Below are positions 51,886 through 61,292 of a DNA stretch of 64,000 nucleotides, piece after piece; the first letter of the stretch is position 1; each line of letters opens with the position of its first letter. Under the pieces are notes generated by a model. It ran no database searches. It was not told the DNA's origin and saw nothing but the letters and a program-made list of their open reading frames with translations. Made by a program: the position numbers and the translations under genes. This DNA comes from an uncultured Pseudomonadota bacterium (lineage in GTDB: Bacteria; Myxococcota_A; UBA796; SXON01): the NCBI GenBank assembly GCA_903885375.1, contig CAISIK010000046.1, positions 24,041 through 88,040 on the forward strand. The letters are read 5' to 3'.

Positions 51886-53369
51886 ATCAGCGTCCGCACG
51901 GCAATCTTCAGCGAAGGGTCGAGGCCCGCGGGCAGGACTTCGCCGCGGTGTTGGAAGAAATAGCGGGGGCCGCGCGCCATGGCCCCGCCCGGCCAGTCCG
52001 GGTGGCGGAGCCCCAGCGCGGTGCGCACCCCGGATGTGTGCACGAGCCCGAGCACCAGCGCATCGGCTTCGACCGTGACCTCGGCCAGGTGCCAGCCGGC
52101 CCCCAGCGGCAGGTCGGGGCGCTTCCGTACGAGGAGTAGGAAGCGGCGGGCCTGGTCGGTGAGCCACGCACGGCCCTCCGGGCTCTCCCACGGACCCGAC
52201 GCGGCGCCGGCTTCGGCGGGCTCGGAGCGATGTGCCGCCTGCGCGGCGCCGCCGGCCTTGCGGATGGTGGCCCAGCCGCCCTCGGCGCGGGACTTCAGCT
52301 CCGCGAGGGCGCGATCCCGCCGGGCCACGAGGACCTCGGGGGCGAGGAGCAAGGGCGGCGTGCCCGGGCGGGGCTGGTAGGCGTTGAAGCTCGGGAGGTC
52401 GAACGCCCGACTGGCTTCGAGGCTGGCCTCGAACTCCGCCTCCGTCTCCTCGCCAAAGCCAAAGATCAGGTCGGTGCGGAGCACCAGATCGGGCGCGGCC
52501 GCCTTGAGGCGTTGCACCGCGCGCTGCACCGCCGCCGGGTCGTAGGTGCGGGACATCGACCGCAGGACACGCGCGCTGCCCGACTGGATCGGCAGGCCCA
52601 CGTAGGCCCAGCGCCCGCTCGCGAACAAGGGCAGCAGCGCCTCGAAGTGCTCCAGGAACAGTGTCGGCTCGAAGCTCTCGCCGGCGAGGCGAACCTCCTC
52701 CCCGGCCGCCTCCGTCAAGGCGCGCAGGAGGGCCACGACGGTGAGCCCGAGGTCGTGGCCCCACGCGCTGAGGTCGGTGGAGACGAGCAGCTGGTCGAAC
52801 CGACCGGCCTCCCGCCCGCGCGCCATGTCGGCGAGGACGTCGGCCACCGGGCGCGACCGCGGACGCCCCGTGGCCCGGCGGATGGCGCAGAACGAACAAC
52901 TGCCGAGGCAGCCGGTGCTCGCCACGATGTGGAACCAGTCCTTGGCGAAGTCGTTGCCGACGTACTCGTTGCGCAGCGCGGGCTGCACGTCGGCGTAGCG
53001 CACCGGCCCGCCGAAGATCGTGTCGAGCTCGGCGGTGTGGCGCGGGTCGAGCCGCGCGCTCCCCGGCGTGCCGGCCAGCGCCTCGGCAAGGCGGCGCGGC
53101 TCGATGCTCACGAGGCAGCCGAGGGCCACGATGCGGGCCTCGGGCGTGCGGCGACGGACCTCCGCGAGCGTGTCCCAGGTGATTTGCGCCTGCGCCGCAT
53201 CGCTGCCGCAGGTGTTCACGATGTGCACCTCCGCCTCGTCGGGGTTGGCGGCGAGCACAAAACCGTTGGCCTCGAGGTAGTCGTGCACCTGCGAGGACAC
53301 GGCGCCGGCAAAGGGGCAGCAGCGGAAGGCCTGGTGCAGGGCCACGCGGGTTCCCGGCCAAACGTGCAT
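51882..53369 (-). CDS. MiaB/RimO-like methylthiotransferase with atypical C-terminus
   Basis: 495 residues. The N-terminal UPF0004 domain carries its cluster Cys in FRCCPF (17/18), VNTCGSD (54) and VALGCLVS (85). The radical SAM motif is C154-x3-C158-x2-C161 (STGCLGSCSFCAIRRATGRP). PIQSGSARVLRSMSRTY and DLIFGFGEETEAEFEASL are family blocks. The TRAM domain expected at the C-terminus is not recognisable; instead about 150 residues (VTVEADALVLGLVHTSG and onward) form a different domain. The usual GCxxNxxDSE N-terminus is changed to CCPFAGAVSSQ. The target (tRNA, ribosomal protein S12 or other) cannot be assigned. A TACCGG box begins 12 nt before the ATG. Confidence 0.85.
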   Translation of the reverse strand: MHVWPGTRVALHQAFRCCPFAGAVSSQVHDYLEANGFVLAANPDEAEVHIVNTCGSDAAQAQITWDTLAEVRRRTPEARIVALGCLVSIEPRRLAEALAGTPGSARLDPRHTAELDTIFGGPVRYADVQPALRNEYVGNDFAKDWFHIVASTGCLGSCSFCAIRRATGRPRSRPVADVLADMARGREAGRFDQLLVSTDLSAWGHDLGLTVVALLRALTEAAGEEVRLAGESFEPTLFLEHFEALLPLFASGRWAYVGLPIQSGSARVLRSMSRTYDPAAVQRAVQRLKAAAPDLVLRTDLIFGFGEETEAEFEASLEASRAFDLPSFNAYQPRPGTPPLLLAPEVLVARRDRALAELKSRAEGGWATIRKAGGAAQAAHRSEPAEAGAASGPWESPEGRAWLTDQARRFLLLVRKRPDLPLGAGWHLAEVTVEADALVLGLVHTSGVRTALGLRHPDWPGGAMARGPRYFFQHRGEVLPAGLDPSLKIAVRTLI

Positions 53370-53436
53370 GGCCCTCCGGTATCATTCGATCCGCCCGCCA
53401 GAGGATGATCGTACTGGAGTGTGGTAGGGAAAGAAC

Positions 53437-55182
53437 GTGCAGCCTCCATTCTCCGCGATGTCGCTCCTCGCCCCCCTCGGCCTCCTCGCCTTCAGCCCCG
53501 CGGCCCGGGCCGAGGAGCCGTTCGCCGTGGCGCCCATGTTCCCGTCGGCGGCCTCGCCCGAAGATGACATCGTTCCCGGCGAGTTCATCGTTAGGCTGCG
53601 GCCCGCCGCGGCCGCCGGCCTCACCACCGCGGGCGGCGCCTTCGCGGGCGGTCAGGAGGCGCTGCGCGCCCACCTCGCGCGGGCCCCGTTGGGCCACGTT
53701 CGCGCGGCGCTGCGGGCCTTCCCCACCAAGCCGCTCGGGCCCGCCGCCCGGCTGCACGCCGCCTGGCGGGTGCGCTCCTCGCTCCCCCTCGCCGAGCTGC
53801 GTGACCGCCTCGAGGACCGCGTGTGGGTGGAGTCGGTGGAGCCGGTCACCCGGTACCGCGCCCTCGCCGAGCCGAACGACACCTGGTACCACTTCCAGGG
53901 CGACCTCATCGACATGGCGATCCCCGAGGTCCGCGACATCGCCGATGGCACCGGCGTGGTGGTGGCGGTGGTGGATTCGGGCGTCACCCCCAACGGCGCC
54001 GACGGCTTCAACAGCCTCCTCGCCGGCTGGGACTTCATCGGCGACGATGACGACCCTTCCGACGATGACGCCATGGTGAGCGGGCTCGCCCACGGCACCC
54101 ACGTGGCGGGCACCATCGCCCAGCGCACCGACAACCTCGAAGGCGTGGCGGGTATCGCCCCCGGTGTGAGCATCCTGCCGGTGCGGGTCATGCACTACGA
54201 CGAGCCCTCCGGCGCGGTGTGGGGCGATTCTTCCGACATCGCGAACGGCATCATCTGGGCGGTCGACAACGGCGCCCAGGTCATCAACCTCAGCATCGGC
54301 AGCTCGGTGCGCTCCGACCTCGTGGCCGATGCCTGCGCCTACGCCTACGAGAACGGCGTTTTCATCGCCGGCTCCTCGGGTAACGACGGCGCGGAGGATG
54401 GGGTGCTCTACCCGGCCGCCCTCCCCTACGTTTTCGCCGTGGGTGCCGTGGGCCGCGCCCACAACGTGACGGGCTATTCCAACCAGGGGGCCGAGCTCGA
54501 TCTGGTGGCGCCCGGCGGCGAGTCGAGCGACGATCGGGATGGTGATGGGCACGACGACGGCGTGGTGCAGGAGAGCATCACGATGGACGGTTGGCGCTAC
54601 GTCTTCGCGCAAGGCACGTCCATGGCCTCCCCGCACGTCGCGGCCGCCGCGGCGCTCTTGCGTCAGCGCGGCTGGGAGCGCCCGGATGCCATCGCCGAGG
54701 TGCTCATCCAGACCGCGACGGATCTCGAGGCCCCCGGGTTCGACACCAGCACGGGCTACGGTGAGCTGAACCTGCTCGCCGCGCTCACGCTGCCGGTCAG
54801 CGAGTCCGAGCTGGCGCAGTCCGGCGCGGTCACCATCACCAACGTGCAGACCGACTTCAGCGAGGATGGCCGCGCCTGGCTCTCCTGGAACACCGACGTG
54901 GCCTCCACCACCGAAGCTACGGGTGATGGCGTGGACGAGGCCGACCTGCTCCCCACCCACCTGCACCGCGTGCTCGTGAAGGCCGATCCCGGCAGCAACG
55001 CCGCCGTGACCGTGGTGTCGCGTACCCTCGAAGCCGAGGCCTCCACCAGCCTCACGCTGGAATTCCCGTTCCCCGACGACTCGATCTTCGCCGGTTGCAA
55101 CGCCGACGGCGCCGGCGCCCTCCTCGGCCTCCCCGGGCTCGCCCTCGCCGCGGGGCTCCGCAGGCGCCGCCAGCAGGGCTGA
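53437..55182 (+). CDS. subtilisin-like serine protease (S8) with MYXO-CTERM tail
   Basis: 581 residues from GTG 53437, which is 12 nt after a TAGGGA box; ATG 53458 would also keep the signal peptide (cleaved after SPAARA). An inhibitor-like propeptide (about 40-150) includes EFIVRLRP. The catalytic triad is complete: Asp180 (VVAVVDSGV), His219 (HGTHVAGTIA) and Ser395 (GTSMASPHVAAA). An insertion DDRDGDGHDDG may bind calcium. A beta domain follows, and the C-terminus is AGCNADGAGALLGLPGLALA plus GLRRRRQQG, a Cys-hydrophobic-Arg sorting tail. It is probably secreted and anchored to the cell surface. Confidence 0.93.
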   Translation: MQPPFSAMSLLAPLGLLAFSPAARAEEPFAVAPMFPSAASPEDDIVPGEFIVRLRPAAAAGLTTAGGAFAGGQEALRAHLARAPLGHVRAALRAFPTKPLGPAARLHAAWRVRSSLPLAELRDRLEDRVWVESVEPVTRYRALAEPNDTWYHFQGDLIDMAIPEVRDIADGTGVVVAVVDSGVTPNGADGFNSLLAGWDFIGDDDDPSDDDAMVSGLAHGTHVAGTIAQRTDNLEGVAGIAPGVSILPVRVMHYDEPSGAVWGDSSDIANGIIWAVDNGAQVINLSIGSSVRSDLVADACAYAYENGVFIAGSSGNDGAEDGVLYPAALPYVFAVGAVGRAHNVTGYSNQGAELDLVAPGGESSDDRDGDGHDDGVVQESITMDGWRYVFAQGTSMASPHVAAAAALLRQRGWERPDAIAEVLIQTATDLEAPGFDTSTGYGELNLLAALTLPVSESELAQSGAVTITNVQTDFSEDGRAWLSWNTDVASTTEATGDGVDEADLLPTHLHRVLVKADPGSNAAVTVVSRTLEAEASTSLTLEFPFPDDSIFAGCNADGAGALLGLPGLALAAGLRRRRQQG

Positions 55183-55221
55183 CCCCCCGGCCAACGCGCT
55201 CCCGCGTTATCCGCCCGACCC

Positions 55222-57342
55222 ATGCCCCCTGCAGAATTTCGCGGCCTCACGCTCGACCGTTTCCAGCTCGATGCCATCGCCGCGCTCGAGGCCGGACACT
55301 CCGTGCTCGTTTGCGCCCCCACCGGCACCGGCAAGACCGTAATCGCCGACTGGGCCGTGGATCGGGCGCTCACCGCCGGCCGCGAGGTCATCTACACCGC
55401 CCCCATCAAGGCGCTCTCCAACCAGAAATTCCGCGACTACGGGCGGATGTTCGGCGAGGAGCGCATCGGGCTCGTCACCGGTGATCTGGTCATCCGCCGC
55501 GATGCGCCGTGCCGGGTGATGACCACGGAAATCCTCCGGAACATGCTCCTCGGCGGCGAGAAGCTGGAGCAGCTCGACGCGGTGGTGATCGACGAGATCC
55601 ACTTCCTCGACGACCGCGAGCGCGGCACCGCCTGGGAGGAGCTGCTCATCTACCTGCCCGAGCGGGTGCAGATCGTGGGCCTCTCGGCCACCCTCCGCAA
55701 CGCCAAGCAGTTCGCCGCCTGGCTCGGCCACGTGCGCAACCGTTGGGTGGAGGTGGTGGAAGAAACGCACCGCGCCGTCCCGCTGGACTTCGCCGTGGCC
55801 GACGTGAACATCGGCATGTTCCCACCGGCCGAGTTCGCGAAGAAGATGGAGCGGTGGGTGGAGCAGGCGGGCGGCGCGAGCGCGGGCCGTAGGGATGCCC
55901 ACGGTCGGGGCGGGCGCGACAAGGGGCGCCCCGATCGGCACGGCGGTCGGGGGGGCGCGCCGCGGGCGGCGATCACCACGCACCACGACGTTTTCGACAT
56001 GCTGGTGGACAAGGACCACCTCCCCTACCTCTATTTCTGCTTCTCGCGAAAGAACGTCGAGAACTTCGCGCGCTCGCTGGGGCAGCGCCTGCGCAACAGC
56101 CTCGTGCCCAAGCCGCACCGGCTGGAGCTGGCCGCCCGGCTCGACGAGTTCGCCGGTGGCGAAGGCGGGAAGGTGCTGGAGCCCGAGCTCCGCGCGCTCT
56201 ACGAGAAGGGCATCGCCTTCCATCACGCCGGCCTGCACGTGCAGCTCAAGGCGCTGGTGGAGGAGCTCTACGAAGCGCGCCTCATCCAGGTGCTCTACTG
56301 CACGAGCACCTTCGCGCTGGGCATCAACATGCCCGCCCGCTCCGCGGTGTTCGATGGCCTCCGCAAGTTCGATGGCCGCATGCTCCGCCCGCTAACCACG
56401 CGCGAGTTCATGCAGAAGGCCGGCCGGGCCGGTCGCCGCGGCCTCGACGACGTGGGCCACGTGGTCATCCGCACCGACCCGCAGGAGTGGAGCTACAACG
56501 AACGTTCGTTGCAATCCTACCTGCGCGGCGAGCCGGAGCCCGTGCGCTCGAGCTTCGCGCTCTCGTTCAACAGCATCGTGAACCTGCTCGACCGCGCCGG
56601 CCCCGACCACATCCGCGAGGTGGTGGAGAAGAGCTTCCTCGCCTTCGCGATGCAGAACGAGGCCCGCCGTCTGGAGCGGGATGCGGCCACGCTCACGGCC
56701 ACCGGCGACAGGCGGGACAACAAGGAAGCCGAGCGCATGTCGCGCAAGGCCGAAGCCGCCGAGGGCCGCGTGTGGGACGACGTACAACACCGCCTGCAGT
56801 TCCTCGAGTACGCCGGCTACATCGGCAAGGACTCGGAGCTCAAGGCCGGCGCGAAGGTGCTCCGCCATGTGCAGATCGAAGAGATCTTCGTGACCGAGCT
56901 CATCCTCGCCGGCGTGCTGGAGGAGGTCGACACCGCCCGCCTCTTCGGAATCCTCTGCGCCGTGAACAAGGAGTTCGGCCGCGATGTGCGCCCGCGCATC
57001 AAGATCCGCGGCGACGACATGGCGATCGTGCGCGAGGTGGAGAGCGTGCGGCGCTCGGAGATCGTGCGCGGCTCCGAGCAGATCACCGGCAACGAGGTGT
57101 GCTGGTGTCCGGAGATGGTGCCCTACGGCCGCCTCTGGGCCGAAGGGCGCCCCCTCTCCGAGCTCCTCGAACAGCTCGACAGCGGCGCGGACATCTCGGG
57201 CGACCTCGTCGGCGCCTTCCGCCGGGCCAAGGACCTCATCGGCCAGCTCTGCGACGTGTGGACGGAGGACCGCGAGCGCGTGGCCGCGCTCAAGGCGCTC
57301 CTGCGCGCTGTTTCCCGGGATGAAGTGCTGGTGGTGGACTGA
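55222..57342 (+). CDS. Ski2-like DEAD/DEAH-box RNA helicase
   Basis: 706 residues. Superfamily 2 motifs are in order: FQLDAIAALEAG (Q-like), APTGTGKT (32-39), DEIH (124-127), GLSATL, and QKAGRAGRRG. The C-terminal half has the helical layout of Ski2/Mtr4 and bacterial relatives (ratchet domain, SFNSIVNLL). A low-complexity Gly/Arg/His insertion (about 222-252) interrupts the core. These enzymes unwind structured RNA; bacterial roles are poorly known. It leads an operon: the next gene starts on its stop codon (TGATG). A TATCCG box begins 14 nt upstream. Confidence 0.92.
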   Translation: MPPAEFRGLTLDRFQLDAIAALEAGHSVLVCAPTGTGKTVIADWAVDRALTAGREVIYTAPIKALSNQKFRDYGRMFGEERIGLVTGDLVIRRDAPCRVMTTEILRNMLLGGEKLEQLDAVVIDEIHFLDDRERGTAWEELLIYLPERVQIVGLSATLRNAKQFAAWLGHVRNRWVEVVEETHRAVPLDFAVADVNIGMFPPAEFAKKMERWVEQAGGASAGRRDAHGRGGRDKGRPDRHGGRGGAPRAAITTHHDVFDMLVDKDHLPYLYFCFSRKNVENFARSLGQRLRNSLVPKPHRLELAARLDEFAGGEGGKVLEPELRALYEKGIAFHHAGLHVQLKALVEELYEARLIQVLYCTSTFALGINMPARSAVFDGLRKFDGRMLRPLTTREFMQKAGRAGRRGLDDVGHVVIRTDPQEWSYNERSLQSYLRGEPEPVRSSFALSFNSIVNLLDRAGPDHIREVVEKSFLAFAMQNEARRLERDAATLTATGDRRDNKEAERMSRKAEAAEGRVWDDVQHRLQFLEYAGYIGKDSELKAGAKVLRHVQIEEIFVTELILAGVLEEVDTARLFGILCAVNKEFGRDVRPRIKIRGDDMAIVREVESVRRSEIVRGSEQITGNEVCWCPEMVPYGRLWAEGRPLSELLEQLDSGADISGDLVGAFRRAKDLIGQLCDVWTEDRERVAALKALLRAVSRDEVLVVD

Positions 57343-57797
57343 TGCTCTGGGCGGACACCCGACGCACGGTCCTCGCGGCCCTCGTCGTGGTGTACCTCGC
57401 CGCCCTCGGAGGCTGGTACGCCCACCTCGCCATGGGGCTCGAGATCGGCTGGCGAGAGTACACTTCCGACCCCGCCCGCTACGACGGCCACCGGCTCTCC
57501 TTCCCGCTCTGGACGGTCACGCGCGTCGTGGCCGACGACCGCTACGAGATCAGCAAGGTGGTGAAGGACATCCCCGTAGAGGGGGATGCCACGGTGCTGC
57601 ACGTCGGGGACACCGTTTCGGTGGTGGCCCGCTTCGAAGCCCAGCGCACCGTGGCCGTGGAGGAGAGCCGCGAAATCCACCACCTGCGGGTGTGGAAGGA
57701 GCGCCTCGGCATGGCGGGCGTGGCGGCCTGGGCGCTCCTGACCCCGTGGTGTTTTGTCTGGGTGAACCGCCGCCTCGTGGAGCGCGGCGATGGCTGA
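57342..57797 (+). CDS. hypothetical membrane protein
   Basis: 151 residues. One N-terminal helix (VLAALVVVYLAALGGWYAHL) and one C-terminal helix (MAGVAAWALLTPWCFVWV) enclose a small beta-rich domain of about 80 residues (HRLSFPLWTVTRVVADDRYE to VSVVARFEAQ) that looks OB-fold-like and faces outside the membrane. It overlaps the helicase stop by one base and the next gene by eight bases. No family was recognised. Confidence 0.72.
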   Translation: MLWADTRRTVLAALVVVYLAALGGWYAHLAMGLEIGWREYTSDPARYDGHRLSFPLWTVTRVVADDRYEISKVVKDIPVEGDATVLHVGDTVSVVARFEAQRTVAVEESREIHHLRVWKERLGMAGVAAWALLTPWCFVWVNRRLVERGDG

Positions 57798-58281
57798 CCT
57801 CTTCACGCACGCGAGCATCGCCGTGCTTGCCCGCCTCTACCAGCGCCACCCGCGCGGCGTGGCCACCTTCGTGGCGGGCACCTGCCTGCCCGATCTCTCG
57901 CGCGTGCCGGCCACCCTGCTCACCCGCCTACGCTGGGACCTCCCACAAATCCCCGAGTGGCTCTGCTACGTTTGGGCCCCCCTGCACCTGCCCGCGGGCA
58001 TCGCGGGCATGTCCTTCCTCGCGGCGTGCCTGTTCCCAGAGGATCGACGTAAAACCGCGTTTGTGAATATCCTCGCCGGGGGGATGCTCCACCTCCTCGT
58101 CGACCTCTTCCAGACGCACCTCGGCCTCGGCTACCTGCTCCTCTTCCCGCTTTCGGACTGGGACGTGGAATTCGGCCTCATCGGCAGCGAAACGACCGTG
58201 CTCTGGGTGCCCTTCCTCGTGCCGCTGACGGTGGCCGCGGCCTGGTGGCGCTGGGGTCGGCGGCCTACAAGCCCGCGTTGA
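57790..58281 (+). CDS. small membrane protein, DUF457/YdjM-like putative metal-dependent hydrolase
   Basis: 163 residues with about four hydrophobic helices. It starts MADLFTHASIAVL, has a GTCLPDLSRVP loop, and GGMLHLLVDLFQTHLG near residue 105. His/Asp pairs at the membrane face (TH, PDL, HLLVDL) are the pattern of the YdjM/DUF457 family of putative membrane hydrolases. It is the last gene of the helicase operon. Its end overlaps the converging MopE-repeat gene by 17 bases. Confidence 0.65.
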   Translation: MADLFTHASIAVLARLYQRHPRGVATFVAGTCLPDLSRVPATLLTRLRWDLPQIPEWLCYVWAPLHLPAGIAGMSFLAACLFPEDRRKTAFVNILAGGMLHLLVDLFQTHLGLGYLLLFPLSDWDVEFGLIGSETTVLWVPFLVPLTVAAAWWRWGRRPTSPR

Positions 58282-61200
58282 GGAAGATGTGCGCGGCTCC
58301 GGCGTCGGATCCGCCGTCGTCATCACCGTACTGGCCCACGGCAAAGTCCTCGGCGCCATCATTGTCGTGGTCGCCCACGAACACGACGCTCGATCCGAAG
58401 TACCCCGCCGAGGCGGTGATGGTGAGGTCGGAGGCGCTGAGCGTGAGCGCCCCGGAAACGGGGCCGAAGAAGCCGTAGGTCTTGTTGCTGCTCGACGCGC
58501 CGAGCAGGAGATCACCCACCCCATCCCCATCCACATCCCCGCCGACCGCGGCCGATGCGGCGCCCACGCTGTACACGTAGGCATCCACCACGCTGGTGAT
58601 GGTACTGGTACCCGTGTAGGGGCCGTTCACCACGTAGGCGGTACCGGAGGAGTAGCCGCTCGCGACGAGGGCCATGTCGTCGTAGCCGTCGTCGTTGAGG
58701 TCGCCCCCGCCGGAAACCGTGGAGCCGAGGTAGTCCGACGAGGAGTACCCACGAAGCTTGCCGTCGGCCGTGGAGAGCGAGGCCGACCCCGTGACCGGCC
58801 CGAGGAACAGGTAGGCCGCGCCCGACGCGGAGGCCACGTCATCGTCGTAGGCCGCGCCCACGAGGAAGTCGTCGTACCCATCGCCGTTGACATCCCCGGC
58901 GCCGCTCAAGGACTGCCCCGCATAGTCGCTCGTGGACTCGCCGGTCAGCGTGGCGGCCGCGCTCGTGGTCAGGGAGCTGCTGCCCGTGGATGCGGCGGTG
59001 ACCAGGTAGACCCTGCCGGAGTTGGAGTTGTAGACCGGTGCTCCGATCAGGAGCGCGCCCTTGCCGGTGCCGTTGACATCGCCCACGCCCGCGATCGCCG
59101 TTCCTGAAGCATCGGAGGCGGCAACCCCGCGCAGCTTGTACGTGGCCGCAGAGAGGTCGAGGGTCGAGACGGGGCCCTTCACGATGTAGGTGGCGCCGGC
59201 GCCGGAAGCCCCGTCGTCATCCCCGTAGGCGCCCACCGCCACGTCGTCGTAGCCATCACCGTTGAAGTCGCCCAGACCGGCCACGGAGTACCCGGCGTAG
59301 TCGTAGGTGTCCTCGCCGGTGAGGAGAGCGGTGGCGGCGCTCAGATCGAGGTCGGTGCCCGACGCGGTGCCGTGCACCAGGTAGGCCCGCCCCGCGCTGC
59401 TTCCGCCCGAGTCGTTGCCGTCGGCCCCCACGATCACGTCGTCGTAGCCGTCGCCGTTCACGTCGCCCGCCCCGGCGAGGGAGTTCGCCATGCCGGCGTA
59501 GTCGTACGTCGATTCGCCGGTGAGCTCGCGGTCGGCATCGGCATCGGTGAGCGCGCAGCCCGAGGAACCATCACAATCCGAGTCCACGCTGTCGAAGCAC
59601 ACGTCGGCGGCGGCGGGGTTCACCGCGGCATCGGCGTCGTCGCAGTCGCTGTTGCCCGCGACGTAGCCGGCGCCCGGCGCCGAGCAGCGCGTGCTGCCGG
59701 TTCCGGCATCGTCGCCATAGCCATCCGCGTCGGCATCGAGGAACCAGGAGGTCTTCGAGGCCACGCTGGTGGAGGGATCGCTGTCATCGGAGAGGCTGTC
59801 GCAGTCCTCGTCGAGGTCGGCAGCATCGCACACCTCGGTGTTGCCGGGCCAACGCGAGGCGTTGCTGTCGTCGCAGTCGGTGGAGTAGGTGCTGTAGCCG
59901 CTCGGCTGTTCGCATCGCGCCGCGGAGGTGGTGCTGACGCCGTAGCCGTCGGCGTCGGCATCGAGGTAGTAGGTGGTCTTGCTGGCGGCGCTGGTGGAGG
60001 TGTCGCTGTCGTCGGTCAGGCCGTCGCAGTCCTCGTCGATGTCGCCGCTGTCGCAGACCTCGCTGCCGGCCGGGTTGGCCGTGGCCGCATCGTCGTTGCA
60101 GTCGTCGTCGTTCGTGGACCAGTCGGTTCCGGCTTCGCACAGCTCCATGCTGATGGACGCATCGCCGTATCCATCCCCATCGCCATCGTAGTAGAGCGAG
60201 ATCTTGCCCGCGTCGAGGGTGCTGTCGTCGTCGTCGTTCACAAACCCGTCGCAGTCCTCATCCACCCCGCCGGTGTCGCACACCTCGCTGTCGGCGGGGC
60301 TCACGCTGGCGTCGCTGTCATCGCAGTCGGTGGCATCGGCGAGGTAGCCGGCCGGCGCATCGCAGGCCGAGCGGGAGCTGGCGGCATCGCCATACCCATC
60401 GCCGTCGGCATCGCGGTACCAGGTGCCGGCGTTCGTTCCCGACTCATCGGTGGAGCCATCGCAGTCGTCGTCGAGGTCGTTGCAGGACTCGGTGGCCCCC
60501 GGGTGCACGTTCGGGCGCGTGTCATCACAGTCGCCCGCCGAGGCCACGAAGCCCTCCGGGCGCGAGCAGGCCGTGCGCGTGCTCGTGTCGAGGCCGTAGC
60601 CATCCTCGTCGGCATCCACGTACCAGGCGCGCGCATCGGTGGCGCGGGCATCATCGGCATAGCCATCGCAGTCGTTGTCCGCGCCGTCGCACACCTCGGT
60701 GGCGTCGGGGTTGATGGCGCTCTCGTTGTCGTCGCAGTCGAAGGTGTTGGTGACCCAGCCGTCGAGCGCATCGCAGCCCGCCAGCTCGCGCGAGCCCACG
60801 CCGTACCCATCGCCATCGCTGTCGGGGTAGCTGACGGTGAACCCCTCCGGGTCCACGTCGGCATCGTCGTCGGCCGCGCCATCGCAGTCCTCATCGACAT
60901 CGTCGGCGTCGCACACCTCCTGCGCCGCGGGGTGGACATCGCCGTCGGTATCGTCGCAGTCGCCCGCCTCGGTGGCCACATCCTCGCCCGCATCGCAGGC
61001 CACCACCACCGCGTCGATGTCGCCGAAGCCGTCGTTGTCGAGGTCGGCGAAGAAGGCGCTCCCATCGCTCAGACCCGGGTCGTCCTCGTTGGCGAGGCCG
61101 TTGCAGTCTTCATCGACCCCGTCGTGGTCGCAACGCTCCACGCCTTCCGGCCGCACGTCGGCCCGGGTGTCATCACAGTCCACGTCGGCGGCGAAGCCAT

Positions 61201-61291
61201 CGCCGTCGGCATCGGGGTTGTCGGTGGCCAGCGGGTCGAGCTGGATGCAGCCGGCCGCGAGGAGGAGCGCAAGGAGGGAGGAGGTGCGCAT
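58265..61291 (-). CDS. large lipoprotein: MopE-like metal-binding repeats plus FG-GAP propeller
   Basis: 1008 residues. Lipoprotein signal MRTSSLLALLLAAGC (Cys 15). Residues about 25-580 hold eight MopE-type repeats of the form DCDD...NP...EVCD...DEDCDG, each followed by a DGDGYG-type calcium loop. Residues about 590-1008 are FG-GAP repeats (for example GDVNGDGYDDVIVGADGND). MopE repeats bind copper or calcium in secreted proteins of methanotrophs and myxobacteria. The protein should be a long rod with a propeller head at the outer surface. It is encoded one base after the frameshifted paralogue, so both are one operon. Confidence 0.9.
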   Translation of the reverse strand: MRTSSLLALLLAAGCIQLDPLATDNPDADGDGFAADVDCDDTRADVRPEGVERCDHDGVDEDCNGLANEDDPGLSDGSAFFADLDNDGFGDIDAVVVACDAGEDVATEAGDCDDTDGDVHPAAQEVCDADDVDEDCDGAADDDADVDPEGFTVSYPDSDGDGYGVGSRELAGCDALDGWVTNTFDCDDNESAINPDATEVCDGADNDCDGYADDARATDARAWYVDADEDGYGLDTSTRTACSRPEGFVASAGDCDDTRPNVHPGATESCNDLDDDCDGSTDESGTNAGTWYRDADGDGYGDAASSRSACDAPAGYLADATDCDDSDASVSPADSEVCDTGGVDEDCDGFVNDDDDSTLDAGKISLYYDGDGDGYGDASISMELCEAGTDWSTNDDDCNDDAATANPAGSEVCDSGDIDEDCDGLTDDSDTSTSAASKTTYYLDADADGYGVSTTSAARCEQPSGYSTYSTDCDDSNASRWPGNTEVCDAADLDEDCDSLSDDSDPSTSVASKTSWFLDADADGYGDDAGTGSTRCSAPGAGYVAGNSDCDDADAAVNPAAADVCFDSVDSDCDGSSGCALTDADADRELTGESTYDYAGMANSLAGAGDVNGDGYDDVIVGADGNDSGGSSAGRAYLVHGTASGTDLDLSAATALLTGEDTYDYAGYSVAGLGDFNGDGYDDVAVGAYGDDDGASGAGATYIVKGPVSTLDLSAATYKLRGVAASDASGTAIAGVGDVNGTGKGALLIGAPVYNSNSGRVYLVTAASTGSSSLTTSAAATLTGESTSDYAGQSLSGAGDVNGDGYDDFLVGAAYDDDVASASGAAYLFLGPVTGSASLSTADGKLRGYSSSDYLGSTVSGGGDLNDDGYDDMALVASGYSSGTAYVVNGPYTGTSTITSVVDAYVYSVGAASAAVGGDVDGDGVGDLLLGASSSNKTYGFFGPVSGALTLSASDLTITASAGYFGSSVVFVGDHDNDGAEDFAVGQYGDDDGGSDAGAAHIFLNAGL
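59580..61230 (-). repeat. coding tandem repeats (MopE type)
   Basis: Eight units of about 200 bases (66-70 codons) within the large lipoprotein gene. They are similar in protein and DNA and rich in GAC/GAT codons, a likely place for recombination and misassembly. Confidence 0.6.
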
Positions 61292-61292
61292 C

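Noticed and set aside
51727..55194. A leftward open frame of 1155 codons crossing the methylthiotransferase and the subtilase
   Set aside because: Very GC-rich coding DNA produces long antisense frames. This one is low-complexity (Arg/Gly/His-rich) with no domain, while the other frames encode clear enzymes with catalytic residues.
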